Source: Clostridia bacterium (GTDB lineage: Bacteria; Bacillota; Clostridia; Christensenellales; Aristaeellaceae). Taken from it: a stretch of 62,518 bases of DNA. This document shows positions 7,977 to 17,600 of this stretch, piece by piece (the first letter of the stretch is position 1; every line of letters starts with the position of its first letter). The translations under genes were made by a program, and so were the position numbers. Below the pieces are notes generated by a model that saw only the letters and a program-made list of their open reading frames with translations, did not search any database and was not told the origin of the DNA. The stretch lies in the NCBI GenBank assembly GCA_017410455.1, contig JAFQQT010000057.1:1-62518 (forward strand), read 5' to 3'.

Positions 7977-9020
7977 ATGGCGCTCATCACCTGTCCCGAA
8001 TGCGGTCAGCAGATTTCTGACCGCGCAAAGGTCTGCCCTCACTGCGGCTTTGACCTGAACGCCCCCAAGTGCGCCGACTGCGGCGCGTACCTGCCCGAGG
8101 GCGCGGCGGCCTGCCCGTCCTGCGGCTGCCCGGTGGAGGCTGCTGCGCCCCAGCCCGCTCCCACGCCTGCCCCCCGGGAAGCAGCCAAGCCCGGCGTGGC
8201 CATCCTGGAGCTGCCCGGCCCGCACCCGAAGATGAAGACCGCCGAGGAATGGGTGGTGGCGGATGACGCAGGCAAGAACGTGAAGACGAAGATCAAATGG
8301 GGCGATGACCGCACGGTGGAGCTGCCCCTGACGACCTCCGAGCCCGTGTGGGTGATGCCGGAGGATCAGATGGAAGACAAGCGGAGAAAGGCTTTCTGGG
8401 CAAAGCTCTGGCCTGTCTATCGGATCCTTGCAGCGATTTTCGGCATTCTTGCAGTGGTCGGCGGTATTGGTGCACTGGCTGTGTTTTTGATTGATCTTCC
8501 GGGAACAGGTCTGATTGCCAGCATTGGATTTGCAGTCGGCCTGCTGATGATACTGATTCCGCTTTTTGTGAATTGTATACCGAAAGTATATCCGGATCCG
8601 GCAGCACGGCCGGTGTGGATTGACAAGAGCTACGACCTCATCACGCGCTACTACCCCAAGATGCTTCTGCCCGCTTCTGGTGACAAGAAGAGGTGGCAAA
8701 AGATTGTGCAGATATGTCTGCCTGTGGTTGTTCTGCTTGTCTTTGCTCTTGCATTGATCAATTTCGACTATGGTGGTGGTTGGTATCGAACGGATATATG
8801 GGACGAAACTGTGGCAGGCTGGATCGCAATGATCTGTGTAATGGTAGCATTCCTCTGTTTCGCGTTTGTAGTCATGCCGTTCTTCGTCATCGGACACCCC
8901 GTTGCACTTTTCTGCCACCGCCGCTCCAAGCACCTGCGCCTCATCATCACCCCCGGCAAGCGCTATAACCTGGTCTGGCGCAACCGCCACACCTTCTCCG
9001 TTTCCGAGTACGACGCATAA
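7977..9020 (+). CDS. Double zinc-ribbon membrane protein, copy 1
   Basis: A 347-residue protein. The N-terminus has two zinc-ribbon pairs (C6-C9/C20-C23 and C32-C35/C46-C49: CPECG, CPHCG, CADCG, CPSCG), then a Pro/Ala linker, a soluble segment and four hydrophobic helices (about residues 140-160, 175-200, 240-260 and 280-305). Function unknown; such proteins are common membrane proteins in Clostridia. The start is set by GGAGGTATCCCC before ATG. It is the first of a tandem pair: RBS, ribbons and linker start are nearly identical to the next gene, then the proteins diverge apart from a short C-terminal TPGK-Y-W match. Bases about 8390-8890 are noticeably more AT-rich than both ends, suggesting a mosaic origin. 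Confidence 0.75.
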   Translation: MALITCPECGQQISDRAKVCPHCGFDLNAPKCADCGAYLPEGAAACPSCGCPVEAAAPQPAPTPAPREAAKPGVAILELPGPHPKMKTAEEWVVADDAGKNVKTKIKWGDDRTVELPLTTSEPVWVMPEDQMEDKRRKAFWAKLWPVYRILAAIFGILAVVGGIGALAVFLIDLPGTGLIASIGFAVGLLMILIPLFVNCIPKVYPDPAARPVWIDKSYDLITRYYPKMLLPASGDKKRWQKIVQICLPVVVLLVFALALINFDYGGGWYRTDIWDETVAGWIAMICVMVAFLCFAFVVMPFFVIGHPVALFCHRRSKHLRLIITPGKRYNLVWRNRHTFSVSEYDA

Positions 9021-9038
9021 CACAAAGGAGGTATCCCC

Positions 9039-9680
9039 ATGGCGCTCATCACCTGTCCCGAATGCGGAAAGCAGATTTCCGACCGTGCAAAGGCCTGTCC
9101 CCACTGCGGTTTTGACCTGAATGCCCCCAAGTGCCCCGATTGCGGCACGTACCTGCCCGAGGGCGCGGCGGCCTGCCCGTCCTGCGGCTGCCCGGTGGAG
9201 GCTGCTGCGCCCGCTGCTGCCCCTGCCCCCGCTGTGCCAGCTGCCCCCGCGCCTGGCGGCGGAACGGTCACCATGACCTTCCCTGCGCCCCACGCTTTCT
9301 GGAGGGTTGTGCCCCAGCTGGTCATCATGGACGAGGGCGGCCACACCACCTACGGCGTGGTGGAGTGGAACAAGACGGTTACCATCGACTGCCGCCGCCC
9401 TGAAACGCTGAGCATCCGCCGCAATGATGAGGCGGAGATGCGCCGCAAGAATAAATTCAACGGCACTGGCCTGCTGGTTATGGCGGCTGCGCTGTGCCTG
9501 CTGCCTTTCGCGGTGGAGGATCTGTGGGCTGTATGGGCCTTCGCTGTGATCCTGGCTTTCTTCGGTGTGATGGTTCTGATCGAGAAGCCCACACCCATTG
9601 CGACCTTCTCCGTCACCCCTGGCAAGGCCTACGAGTTCTACTGGAACGACAAGAAGCTCGAAGCCCACCAGATCAACTGA
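9039..9680 (+). CDS. Double zinc-ribbon membrane protein, copy 2
   Basis: A 213-residue protein with the same N-terminal double zinc ribbon (CPECG, CPHCG, CPDCG, CPSCG) and Ala/Pro linker as the gene before it, a soluble segment of about 65 residues, two hydrophobic helices (about residues 148-185) and a C-terminal segment with TPGKAYEFYW that resembles the end of copy 1. It begins 18 bases after copy 1 stops, with the same GGAGGTATCCCC ribosome site, so the two are likely co-transcribed. Membrane localisation is predicted; function unknown. A palindromic terminator follows. Confidence 0.75.
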   Translation: MALITCPECGKQISDRAKACPHCGFDLNAPKCPDCGTYLPEGAAACPSCGCPVEAAAPAAAPAPAVPAAPAPGGGTVTMTFPAPHAFWRVVPQLVIMDEGGHTTYGVVEWNKTVTIDCRRPETLSIRRNDEAEMRRKNKFNGTGLLVMAAALCLLPFAVEDLWAVWAFAVILAFFGVMVLIEKPTPIATFSVTPGKAYEFYWNDKKLEAHQIN

Positions 9681-9693
9681 ACCGAATGAACAG

Positions 9694-9728
9694 GCGCGCC
9701 TCCCCGGCTGTGATGGCCAGGGGGGCGC
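9694..9728 (+). terminator. Terminator-like palindrome, family member 1
   Basis: GCGCCTCCCC (9697-9706) pairs imperfectly with the GGGGGGCGC arm ending at 9728, with a GGC-TGTGAT-GGC centre, followed by ATTCTGTTT. Nearly the same sequence occurs inverted at 23027-23067 and a relative at 38270-38312. Confidence 0.7.
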
Positions 9729-9796
9729 ATTCTGTTTCCGGGGAACCCGCGGAGGGGAGGCTGATAGCCTGCATGCGGTTTTTTCCTGATACTGGC

Positions 9797-9825
9797 TGGA
9801 CTTTCCGCATCGCATGTGGTATACT
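9797..9825 (+). promoter_or_regulatory. Extended -10 promoter upstream of a subtilase gene
   Basis: TGGTATACT (9817-9825) is an extended -10 element; a weak -35 TGGACT (9797-9802) lies 17 bases upstream. It precedes the subtilase gene at 9881 by 56 bases. Confidence 0.5.
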
Positions 9826-9880
9826 GATATACAGGTGTTTTTGAGCAAAAAAATGTAATCACAGTGGGGAGTGAGCGGAT

Positions 9881-11578
9881 ATGCAGCGTTGTTCATGGTG
9901 GACGGCCCTGTGTGCAGGGGCGTGCGTGGTGCTGCTTGCGCTGCTTCTGAGTGCGGGAGATTCCCGTGCGTGCGCCGAATCCGCGGCAGTCATCGACCAC
10001 TCGGACAGCCTCCGGGATTATGCGGAGGCGGTGGCCGGGTGGGTGAGTCAGCCGCTGTGGTACCCCCGGGATGAGGGCGCGAGAGACGCCTGCATCGTGC
10101 TCATCAGAACCCGCGGCGAACCGCCGGAGATGAGCCAGTGCCCGCCCACCGTGCTGATATCGGGGCCGAAGAACCGCTACACGGCGGTGTTCTCCTCCCG
10201 CGAGGCGGCGCTCTCGTGCGTTGCCATCCTCGGCGCGATGGAGGATATCGTCTACTGCGAGCTGGACCAGCCCATCAGCTCTGCCGGCACTGTGGCGAAT
10301 ACTGCTGAAGAGGAGTCGCAGGCGACCTTCCAGTCCTGGGGCGCGGCGCAGATGGAGTTTGCCGCCCTCAACGCCTATGCGCAGGCTGCCGGCAGCGGCT
10401 CCTGCACGGTGGCCATCATCGATTCGGGCGTGTACCGGCATCCGCTGATCCGTTCGCGCATGCCCGTGAGCGGCTTTGACTATGTGGATATCGACCTGGA
10501 CGCGACCAACGACCTCTTCGGGCACGGCACGAATGTGGCCGGCATCGTGGTGGACTGCACGCCGGATCTGCCGGTGTACATCCTGCCCATCCGCATCCTG
10601 AACAGCAGCGGCAACGGCAGCGTGGCCAATGCGGTGAACGCCATTGAGGAGGCCGTGAGCAGCGGCGCGGACGTGATCAACCTCTCCCTGTCCATGCAGG
10701 GGCACTCCGCCGCGCTGGACGACGCGATCCTCAGCGCCCGCAGCGCCGGGGCGATGGTCGTCATCGCCGCGGGCAACGATGGCATGAATACGTCCATGAT
10801 CTGCCCGGCGCATCTGCAGCAGACGGGCCTGATCGTGGTGGGCGCGGCCACCAGCGGGGATTATGTTGCCGACTACTCCAACGACGGCGTGTCCGTTGAC
10901 ATGTACGCCTACGGGGATTCGATCCGCTGCTGCTCCATCAGCGGCAGCTACACCGCAGCCAGCGGAACCTCCATGTCCACCCCGCACATCAGCGCAGCCT
11001 GCGCGACGCTGGAGGTGCTCTACCCGGGCATGACGGCCTATGCGATGGAAACATGGCTGAAGGCGGTCTGCACGGATACGGAGGCGTCGGTTCCGCGCCT
11101 GTCCAGGCTCACGCCGCAGACGCTGCCCCTGCAGCTCACGGAGCTGCACCTCCCGCCCGGGCAGGAGATTGCCCTCTTCACCCGGGCGTTCCCCCTGACC
11201 TGCCAGCAGACGCTGAACTTCGAAAGCAGCGACGCGTCGGTGGCCCTTGTGGAGGATGGCCGCCTCATCTGCCTTGCGGAGGGGACGACGACCATCACCG
11301 CCAGCGTGAACGGCTATCTGGCGCAGCGCTTCACCCTCTACGTATCGGCGGAGGCTACCGGCGTATCTGTGCTGCCTGCCGCCCTGGAGGAGATCGGCAG
11401 CGAAGCCTTCCTTGGCGACACGGGGATCACGGCGCTGCGCATACCGGACGGGGTTGCCATCGGCGAGGACCTGTTCGGTGAGGATTCCGCCGCCGTTGTG
11501 TTGTGTACGCCCGGCAGCGCCGCTCATCAGGCTGCGCTGGCACAGGGCTGGTCCTACATGCTCATCCCGCAGGAATAA
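9881..11578 (+). CDS. Secreted S8 (subtilisin-like) serine protease with Ig-like and LRR ends
   Basis: A 565-residue protease with a hydrophobic N-terminal signal segment and a propeptide-like region to about residue 165. The catalytic triad is intact: Asp in VAIIDSGVY (about 184), His in GHGTNVAGIV (about 214) and Ser in GTSMSTPHIS (about 365), with the oxyanion Asn in IAAGNDG. After the protease come a BIG2-like Ig segment (residues about 430-490) and a short BspA-like leucine-rich end (LPAALEEIGSEAF). It likely acts outside the cell. It starts the surface locus 9881-22967 and is followed after 45 bases by the giant Ig-like protein, so it may process that protein or nutrients (inference). 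Confidence 0.9.
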   Translation: MQRCSWWTALCAGACVVLLALLLSAGDSRACAESAAVIDHSDSLRDYAEAVAGWVSQPLWYPRDEGARDACIVLIRTRGEPPEMSQCPPTVLISGPKNRYTAVFSSREAALSCVAILGAMEDIVYCELDQPISSAGTVANTAEEESQATFQSWGAAQMEFAALNAYAQAAGSGSCTVAIIDSGVYRHPLIRSRMPVSGFDYVDIDLDATNDLFGHGTNVAGIVVDCTPDLPVYILPIRILNSSGNGSVANAVNAIEEAVSSGADVINLSLSMQGHSAALDDAILSARSAGAMVVIAAGNDGMNTSMICPAHLQQTGLIVVGAATSGDYVADYSNDGVSVDMYAYGDSIRCCSISGSYTAASGTSMSTPHISAACATLEVLYPGMTAYAMETWLKAVCTDTEASVPRLSRLTPQTLPLQLTELHLPPGQEIALFTRAFPLTCQQTLNFESSDASVALVEDGRLICLAEGTTTITASVNGYLAQRFTLYVSAEATGVSVLPAALEEIGSEAFLGDTGITALRIPDGVAIGEDLFGEDSAAVVLCTPGSAAHQAALAQGWSYMLIPQE

Positions 11579-11623
11579 ACAGCCCTGCCGGCTTCTGACA
11601 CCCATACGAAGGAGGACTCAACG

Positions 11624-14600
11624 ATGAAACGCATCCTGACATTGCTCTGCGTGCTCATGCTCACAGTGACGGGGATCGATTTCGGCGGCTTTGGCTTCAT
11701 TCAGGAGGCCTTCGCCGAGGCTGTCAGCGATGACACGTCGCTCCCTGCCGCTGCGCAGACGCCCGCGCCCGTCTCTTCGGGCAGCTGGGTCTACTACGTC
11801 AATGACGCAGGCTTTGCGACCATCACCGGGTATCTGGATCCGGCGGTCACATCCCTGCGCATTCCGCGTGAGATCGATGGCATTGGCGTGTCCGCGATTG
11901 CCAGCGGCGCATTCCTGAACCAGAGCGCGCTGACGAGCCTGACCGTCCCCACCAGCGTGAGCTCCCTGGGAGAGGGTCTGTTTGCCAACCCTTCTGCCGT
12001 GACGATCCGCGCCTATAACGGATCCCCTGCGCTGATCTATGCCCGGCAGCAGGGTCTGCGCAGCGCCAACCAGTCCTCCATGGATTTCAGCGGCGACGTG
12101 GTGGACCTGTCCGGCACGCCCAACTCCGCCTTCTCCTTCGGCGGGGGCCAGCTGGTGATCAACCGCCTGGACGCGGCGGCGATCCAGGTGGGCGACGTCG
12201 TCTACGCTCAGGGCCGCGATAAGTATTACCAGAACTATCTGGCCGGCTGCGTGCAGTCCATCTCCGTTTCCGGGGACAAGGCGATCATCACCTACCGCGA
12301 GGCGGAGCTTTACGAGTGGCTCTCCTCCATCCACTATGACCTGTCCAACGACGACAGCGCCATGTGGGAGATCACCGCCGTTGGCGAGGATGTGGAGCTG
12401 GATATCCCCATCGGCGCGGCCAAGCGGTTTGAAAAGTCCGGCAGCAAGTCGATGACCATCCCTGCCAAGGTGCAGAATGTTGCCGGCGGCAAGCTGACTG
12501 GCAGCATCACCCTGTCCTATAATGTGTTTGTTGACGCCACCGCGCAGTGGGACTGGCCGCCGGTGAGGGTCGACAAGGTCGAAGCCAGCGTCACGGCCAC
12601 CACCAATCTGAAATTCGTCACCACCAAGAGCTACGACAAGGAGAAGTTCCTCTTCACGGTGACGCTCTGGTCCAAGCCCGGCATCAAGGTCCGCTGCGAC
12701 GTTTATGCCGTCATCGACTTTGAGGGCAAGGTCACCATCGAGGTCAAGGACGTTTATCAGGTCGGCCTGAAGTACAAGAATGGCGGCGGCGTTTCGGCCT
12801 ACGGCTACCACACGCCCGTCAAGAGAACAGTCGACATTGACGCGACCATCCGCGCCGGCATCAAGCCGGTGATCATGCTGGAGGTCCTGGGCTACGACAT
12901 CGCCCATGTCAGCGGCGTGCTGGGCCTGCGCTTTGAGGCCAAGCTGAAGGCTGTGCAGAAGTGCCTCAACATCAAGGTCTACTTCTACGGAAAGGTCGAA
13001 GCGGGCATTGATATCCTGAAGAAATCCACCGGCTGGAAGAAGCTGGTGGACAAGAAAATCACCGAGATGCATTTTGAGGATGGGAAGAAGGTCTCTTCCT
13101 GCACCCGCGGGGATAAGAAGATCACCTTCGTCTCCAACGGCGGCACCAGCTTCTCCCCGCTGACGGTGCAGTGGGGTCAGCGCGCCACCTTCAAGAGCGT
13201 GTGTTACCGCAAGGGCTACACCTTCGCCGGATGGTACACCGACAAGGCGTGCACGAAGAAGTGGAGCTGGAGCACGCCCGTCACCAAGAACATCACGCTC
13301 TACGCGAAGTGGGTGAAGAACTCCGGTTCCAGAAGCACATCCAAGGACGGCGAAGTCGCCCTGCAGACCCCCACGCCCACGCCGACGGGGCTGACAGCCG
13401 CTGCCACCGCCACCCCTGCTCCCACGCTGCCCCCCGTGACGGGCATCGAGCTGGACGCGTCTGAGTGCACGATGTACACCATGGAGGATGGCAGCACGAG
13501 GCAGCTTGTGGCGACCGTGCTTCCTGCCATGTCGGATGATCCGCGCGTGGTCGTGTGGAGCAGCAGCGACGAATCCGTCGTGTGCGTGGATGACTGGGGT
13601 AACCTCATCCCGATCCAGCCCGGCCAGGCGGTCATCACCTGCACGGTCCTGGGCAATTCGGACGTGACGGCCTCCTGCACGGTCACCGTGCTGCAGCGCG
13701 CCATGTTCATGATCCTGGATACCAGCTATGAGGAGATCACTTCTGGCGAGCAGTTCCAGATCGTGGCGGATGTGTACCCTGAGGAAACCAGCGACAGGGC
13801 CGTCCTGTGGACGAGCAGCGATCCTGCTGTCGCCACGGTGGATGAAAACGGCGTTGTGACGGGCGTTGGCGCTGGCAGCGCCATCATCACCGCCACTGCG
13901 GCGGATGGCTCGGGCGTGTATGAGGAATGCGCCGTTGACGTGACGCAGGCCTTCGGGCTGAACGGCGCCATCGGCGATCACACCTTCTACTATTCCGACA
14001 GCAGCGACGAGCATGTGCAGAACATGCTCCAGCCCGCCGGCAGCCTTGGCACCATCGGGATCACCGGCGCATCGGCCCTGCGCATGGCCCAGCAGGGGCT
14101 CGGGCTGACCTGGACGCTGAGCAGCAGCGGAGATGGCGCATCTGCCGCCGAGCTCCTGACGTACGACAGCACCGTGGTTGTGGAGGACGAGTCGCTCGAA
14201 GTGCCCGTGGCGACGGTGGTGATCACCGACCTGCTGCGCAGCGGCTCCGACGAATACACCCTGACAGCCACGGCCGGGGATTACACCGCGCAGACGACCT
14301 TCACCGTGAATGTGGAGGAGCTGAGCGGCGACTATGCCACCCGCGTGACCCTTGCCACGACCACCTTCGAAATGGCCGAAGGCGGAACCGTGACGATCCC
14401 CTCCTGCCCCATCCGCATCCTGGGCGGCTCCGTGGTTCTGGAGAACCTGGCGCTGAACATCGTGGGCGACGCGCTGTTTGACGTGAACGCGGAGGTTGCT
14501 GAAACGGACGACGGCCTGGCAGTCACCATCGGCGAATCCGGCCAGTACCAGGCCACGGCGGTCTATACCACCGCGAACCTGCGCTACGAGGTGGCCCTGA

Positions 14601-17600
14601 CCTTCCGCGTCACGGACGGGGACGGCATGGTGAACCTGCCCGTGAACGCGGTGCAGGTCGATCCCACCGCCGCACAGCTTGTCAGCGGAGAGACCCTGCA
14701 GCTGCATGCAGCGGTGTATCCCGAAGACGCGTACAACCGCGACGTCGTTTGGACTTCGCAGGATGAGAGCGTCGCCACCGTTTCCGGGGATGGCCTGGTC
14801 ACCGCTGTGGCGGCGGGCCGGACGGTGATCATCTGCACGGCGGCCGACGGCAGCGAAGTGGCGGACTACTGCACCATCACGGTGGAAGACCTGCTGCAGC
14901 TGGCCGAGGACGAGATCGTCGCGACGGTTTACATGGATGGCGACGTGCCCGCCTGGCTCGAGGGCGTCAGCCTGACCTATGACTCTGCCGAACGCCTGGC
15001 GGCCCTGGGTCTCACGCCCGTGTGGACCGTGACCCGGAACAGCGGCGATGCGGCTGAAATTGCCATCGAGGAAGTGGATCACCAGGCCGGTGCGGATGTG
15101 ATCATCAGCGGCCACATCATTCACCTGCTGCGCCTGAATCACGCCGGGACGGATCAGTACACCGTGACCTGCACGGCCGGGACGCAGAGCGTTTCCCTCC
15201 CCCTGACCATCCATGTGGCGGAGGCTTCCCTGCCCGATGCGGTCACGCTGCCGCAGACGGCCTTCACCCTGCCCGTCGGCGAGCCTGTCACGCTGGACAT
15301 GAACATCGTGACCACGCCTGCCGGCATGCAGCTGCCTGAGGATACGATGATCTGGCTCACGGGCAGCAAGGCCTTTGGCAACGCCATGGATCCCGAACAG
15401 AGCGGCGAATGGACCTACGCGTTCCTGAAGCCGGGCGCGTTCACCGCCGAGATGCTGTTCACCGGCAGCAACTATACCTATGCGGTTCCCCTGACCTTCA
15501 CCGTGTCCGACGAGGCGGGCCAGGTGCCCGTGGCGGTGGAGTCCATTTCCCTTGCCCGGAACAGCTATACGCTGCTGACCGGCGAGTCCGTCCGGGAGGT
15601 AGCCACCGTGCTGCCCGCCAATGCGACGGATCCCTCCCTGACCTGGACGAGCTACGACCCGGAGATTGCCACGGTTACTTCGGACGGCCAGATCACTGCC
15701 GTCGCTGCGGGCGAAACGTACATCAGCGTTACCTCCGTGTCCTCGGATGTGGTGGCGCTGTGCCGCGTGGTGGTCGAGGATGGCCTGACCATGAATACCG
15801 CTGCGGATACGCTCACGGTCTACCTGGAGGGCACGACCCGCACGGAGCTGCAGCGCTACTACCTCAGCGAGGGCTCCAGCCAGCGCATCGATGGCCAGGA
15901 GGTCACCTGGACCCTGCAGCGCGTCAGCGGCGACAACCTGACGCTGTCCATGAGCGAGGCTTCCGCCGTGAACGAAAACGGCGTGACCCTGCAGGGCGCG
16001 GCTGTGTCCCTCTACAGCGTGTCCCGCACGGGCACGACCGTGTACGACCTGATCTGCACCGTCGGCGGCCAGTCCGCCGTGACGCGCCTGACGGTGAATG
16101 TCGTCAACCGCGACGATGTGATCCCCGCCTCCATCAGCCTGAGGCAGGATGTCTTCAGCGCTTCGGTGGGCGAATTGATCACCATCGTGCCGGATGTCGT
16201 GTGCTGGCCCGATAACACCCGCCTGCCGGACCAGATCCGCGTGAGCATGGTGGGCAGCGACGCCTTCAACGCCTGCGTGAACGCGGAGGACTTCCACGTC
16301 AGCCGCACGCAGAGCACCGTATCCTTTGCAGAGCCCGGCCTGTATGAGGCGGAAATCGTGTACGCCCACAGCAATGTCGCCTACCATGTGCCCGTCACCT
16401 TCCGCATTGCGGATGAAAGCGGCGCAGTGCCGGTGCGCCCCCAGGGCATGACGCTGAACGCGACGGATGTGTTCCTGCTGGCGGGCGAGAGCATTCAGCT
16501 CGCTGCCGTGTTCCAGCCTGCGGATACGACCAACCGGGCCGTCACCTGGACCAGCTCCGATCCTGCGGTGGCCACCGTGACCGCCGACGGTCTGGTGAGC
16601 GCGGTCAGCAACGGCTATGCGCGCATCACCTGCACGCCTGCGGATCCGCTGCTGCTGCCCAGGACCTGCTACATCACCGTGGAGGATCGTCTCGCGGTGA
16701 GCAGCGGCAGAGATGCATTCAAACGGTACATCCAGGGTGATCAGACCACCATCCTGACCACGGCCTGGCTCTCCACCGGAACGCTGGAGCGCCTGCTGCG
16801 CGCCGGGATCACGCCCGAATGGAGCCTGGAATGCACCGGCGACTGCGCCGACGTGTGGCTGGATGTGGTGGAGAACGGCGCGAAGGCGCATATCCGCACC
16901 ACCAGCCTGCGCACGGCCGGTACGGATACCTATGTGCTGCGCTGCACGGCAGGCGAGGACGTCTGGGAGCAGACGATCACTCTGCAGCTGATTGACCTGG
17001 TGGCAGAGGGCGCGCCGGAAACGCTGACCATCAGCAACCAGGCTGTAACGGCGGCCGTGGGCGAAACCATCCGGCTGGACTTCACCCCCGTGTGCGAGCC
17101 TGCCGGCACGACCCTGCCTGAGGACTTCCTGTTCATGCCGACCTTCGCGGGCCTGGCGGACTTCTACGACAAGCTGGACTACAGCGTCTACATGGAGGAT
17201 GGGGACGCCATCACCCTGGCCTTCACCGAACCGGGCGTGTACCTGCTCACGCGCCAGTACGCGCACCTGAACATGCGCTACACGGCCCTGTGCACCATCA
17301 CCGTCGGTGAGGCGCAGCACGCGTCGCTCCTCAAGTGCGATCAGACGGAGTACACCGTCTACCAGAACAGCCAGGCGGCTGTTGCGGGTCCTGTCACCCT
17401 CAAGGGTGCGATGATCGCCGAAGCCTTTGGCGACAGCCTGACCTGGAAGGTGGAGCGCATCAGCGGCAACAGCACGCTGGCCGGCCTCAGGGTGAATGAG
17501 GATTCCTCCGCATCGCTGGTGATCGCCGATGTGCGCAGCACGGGCACCGATGTATGGCGCCTGAGCTGCACTGTTGCCGGTCAGACGGACTATGTGGACC

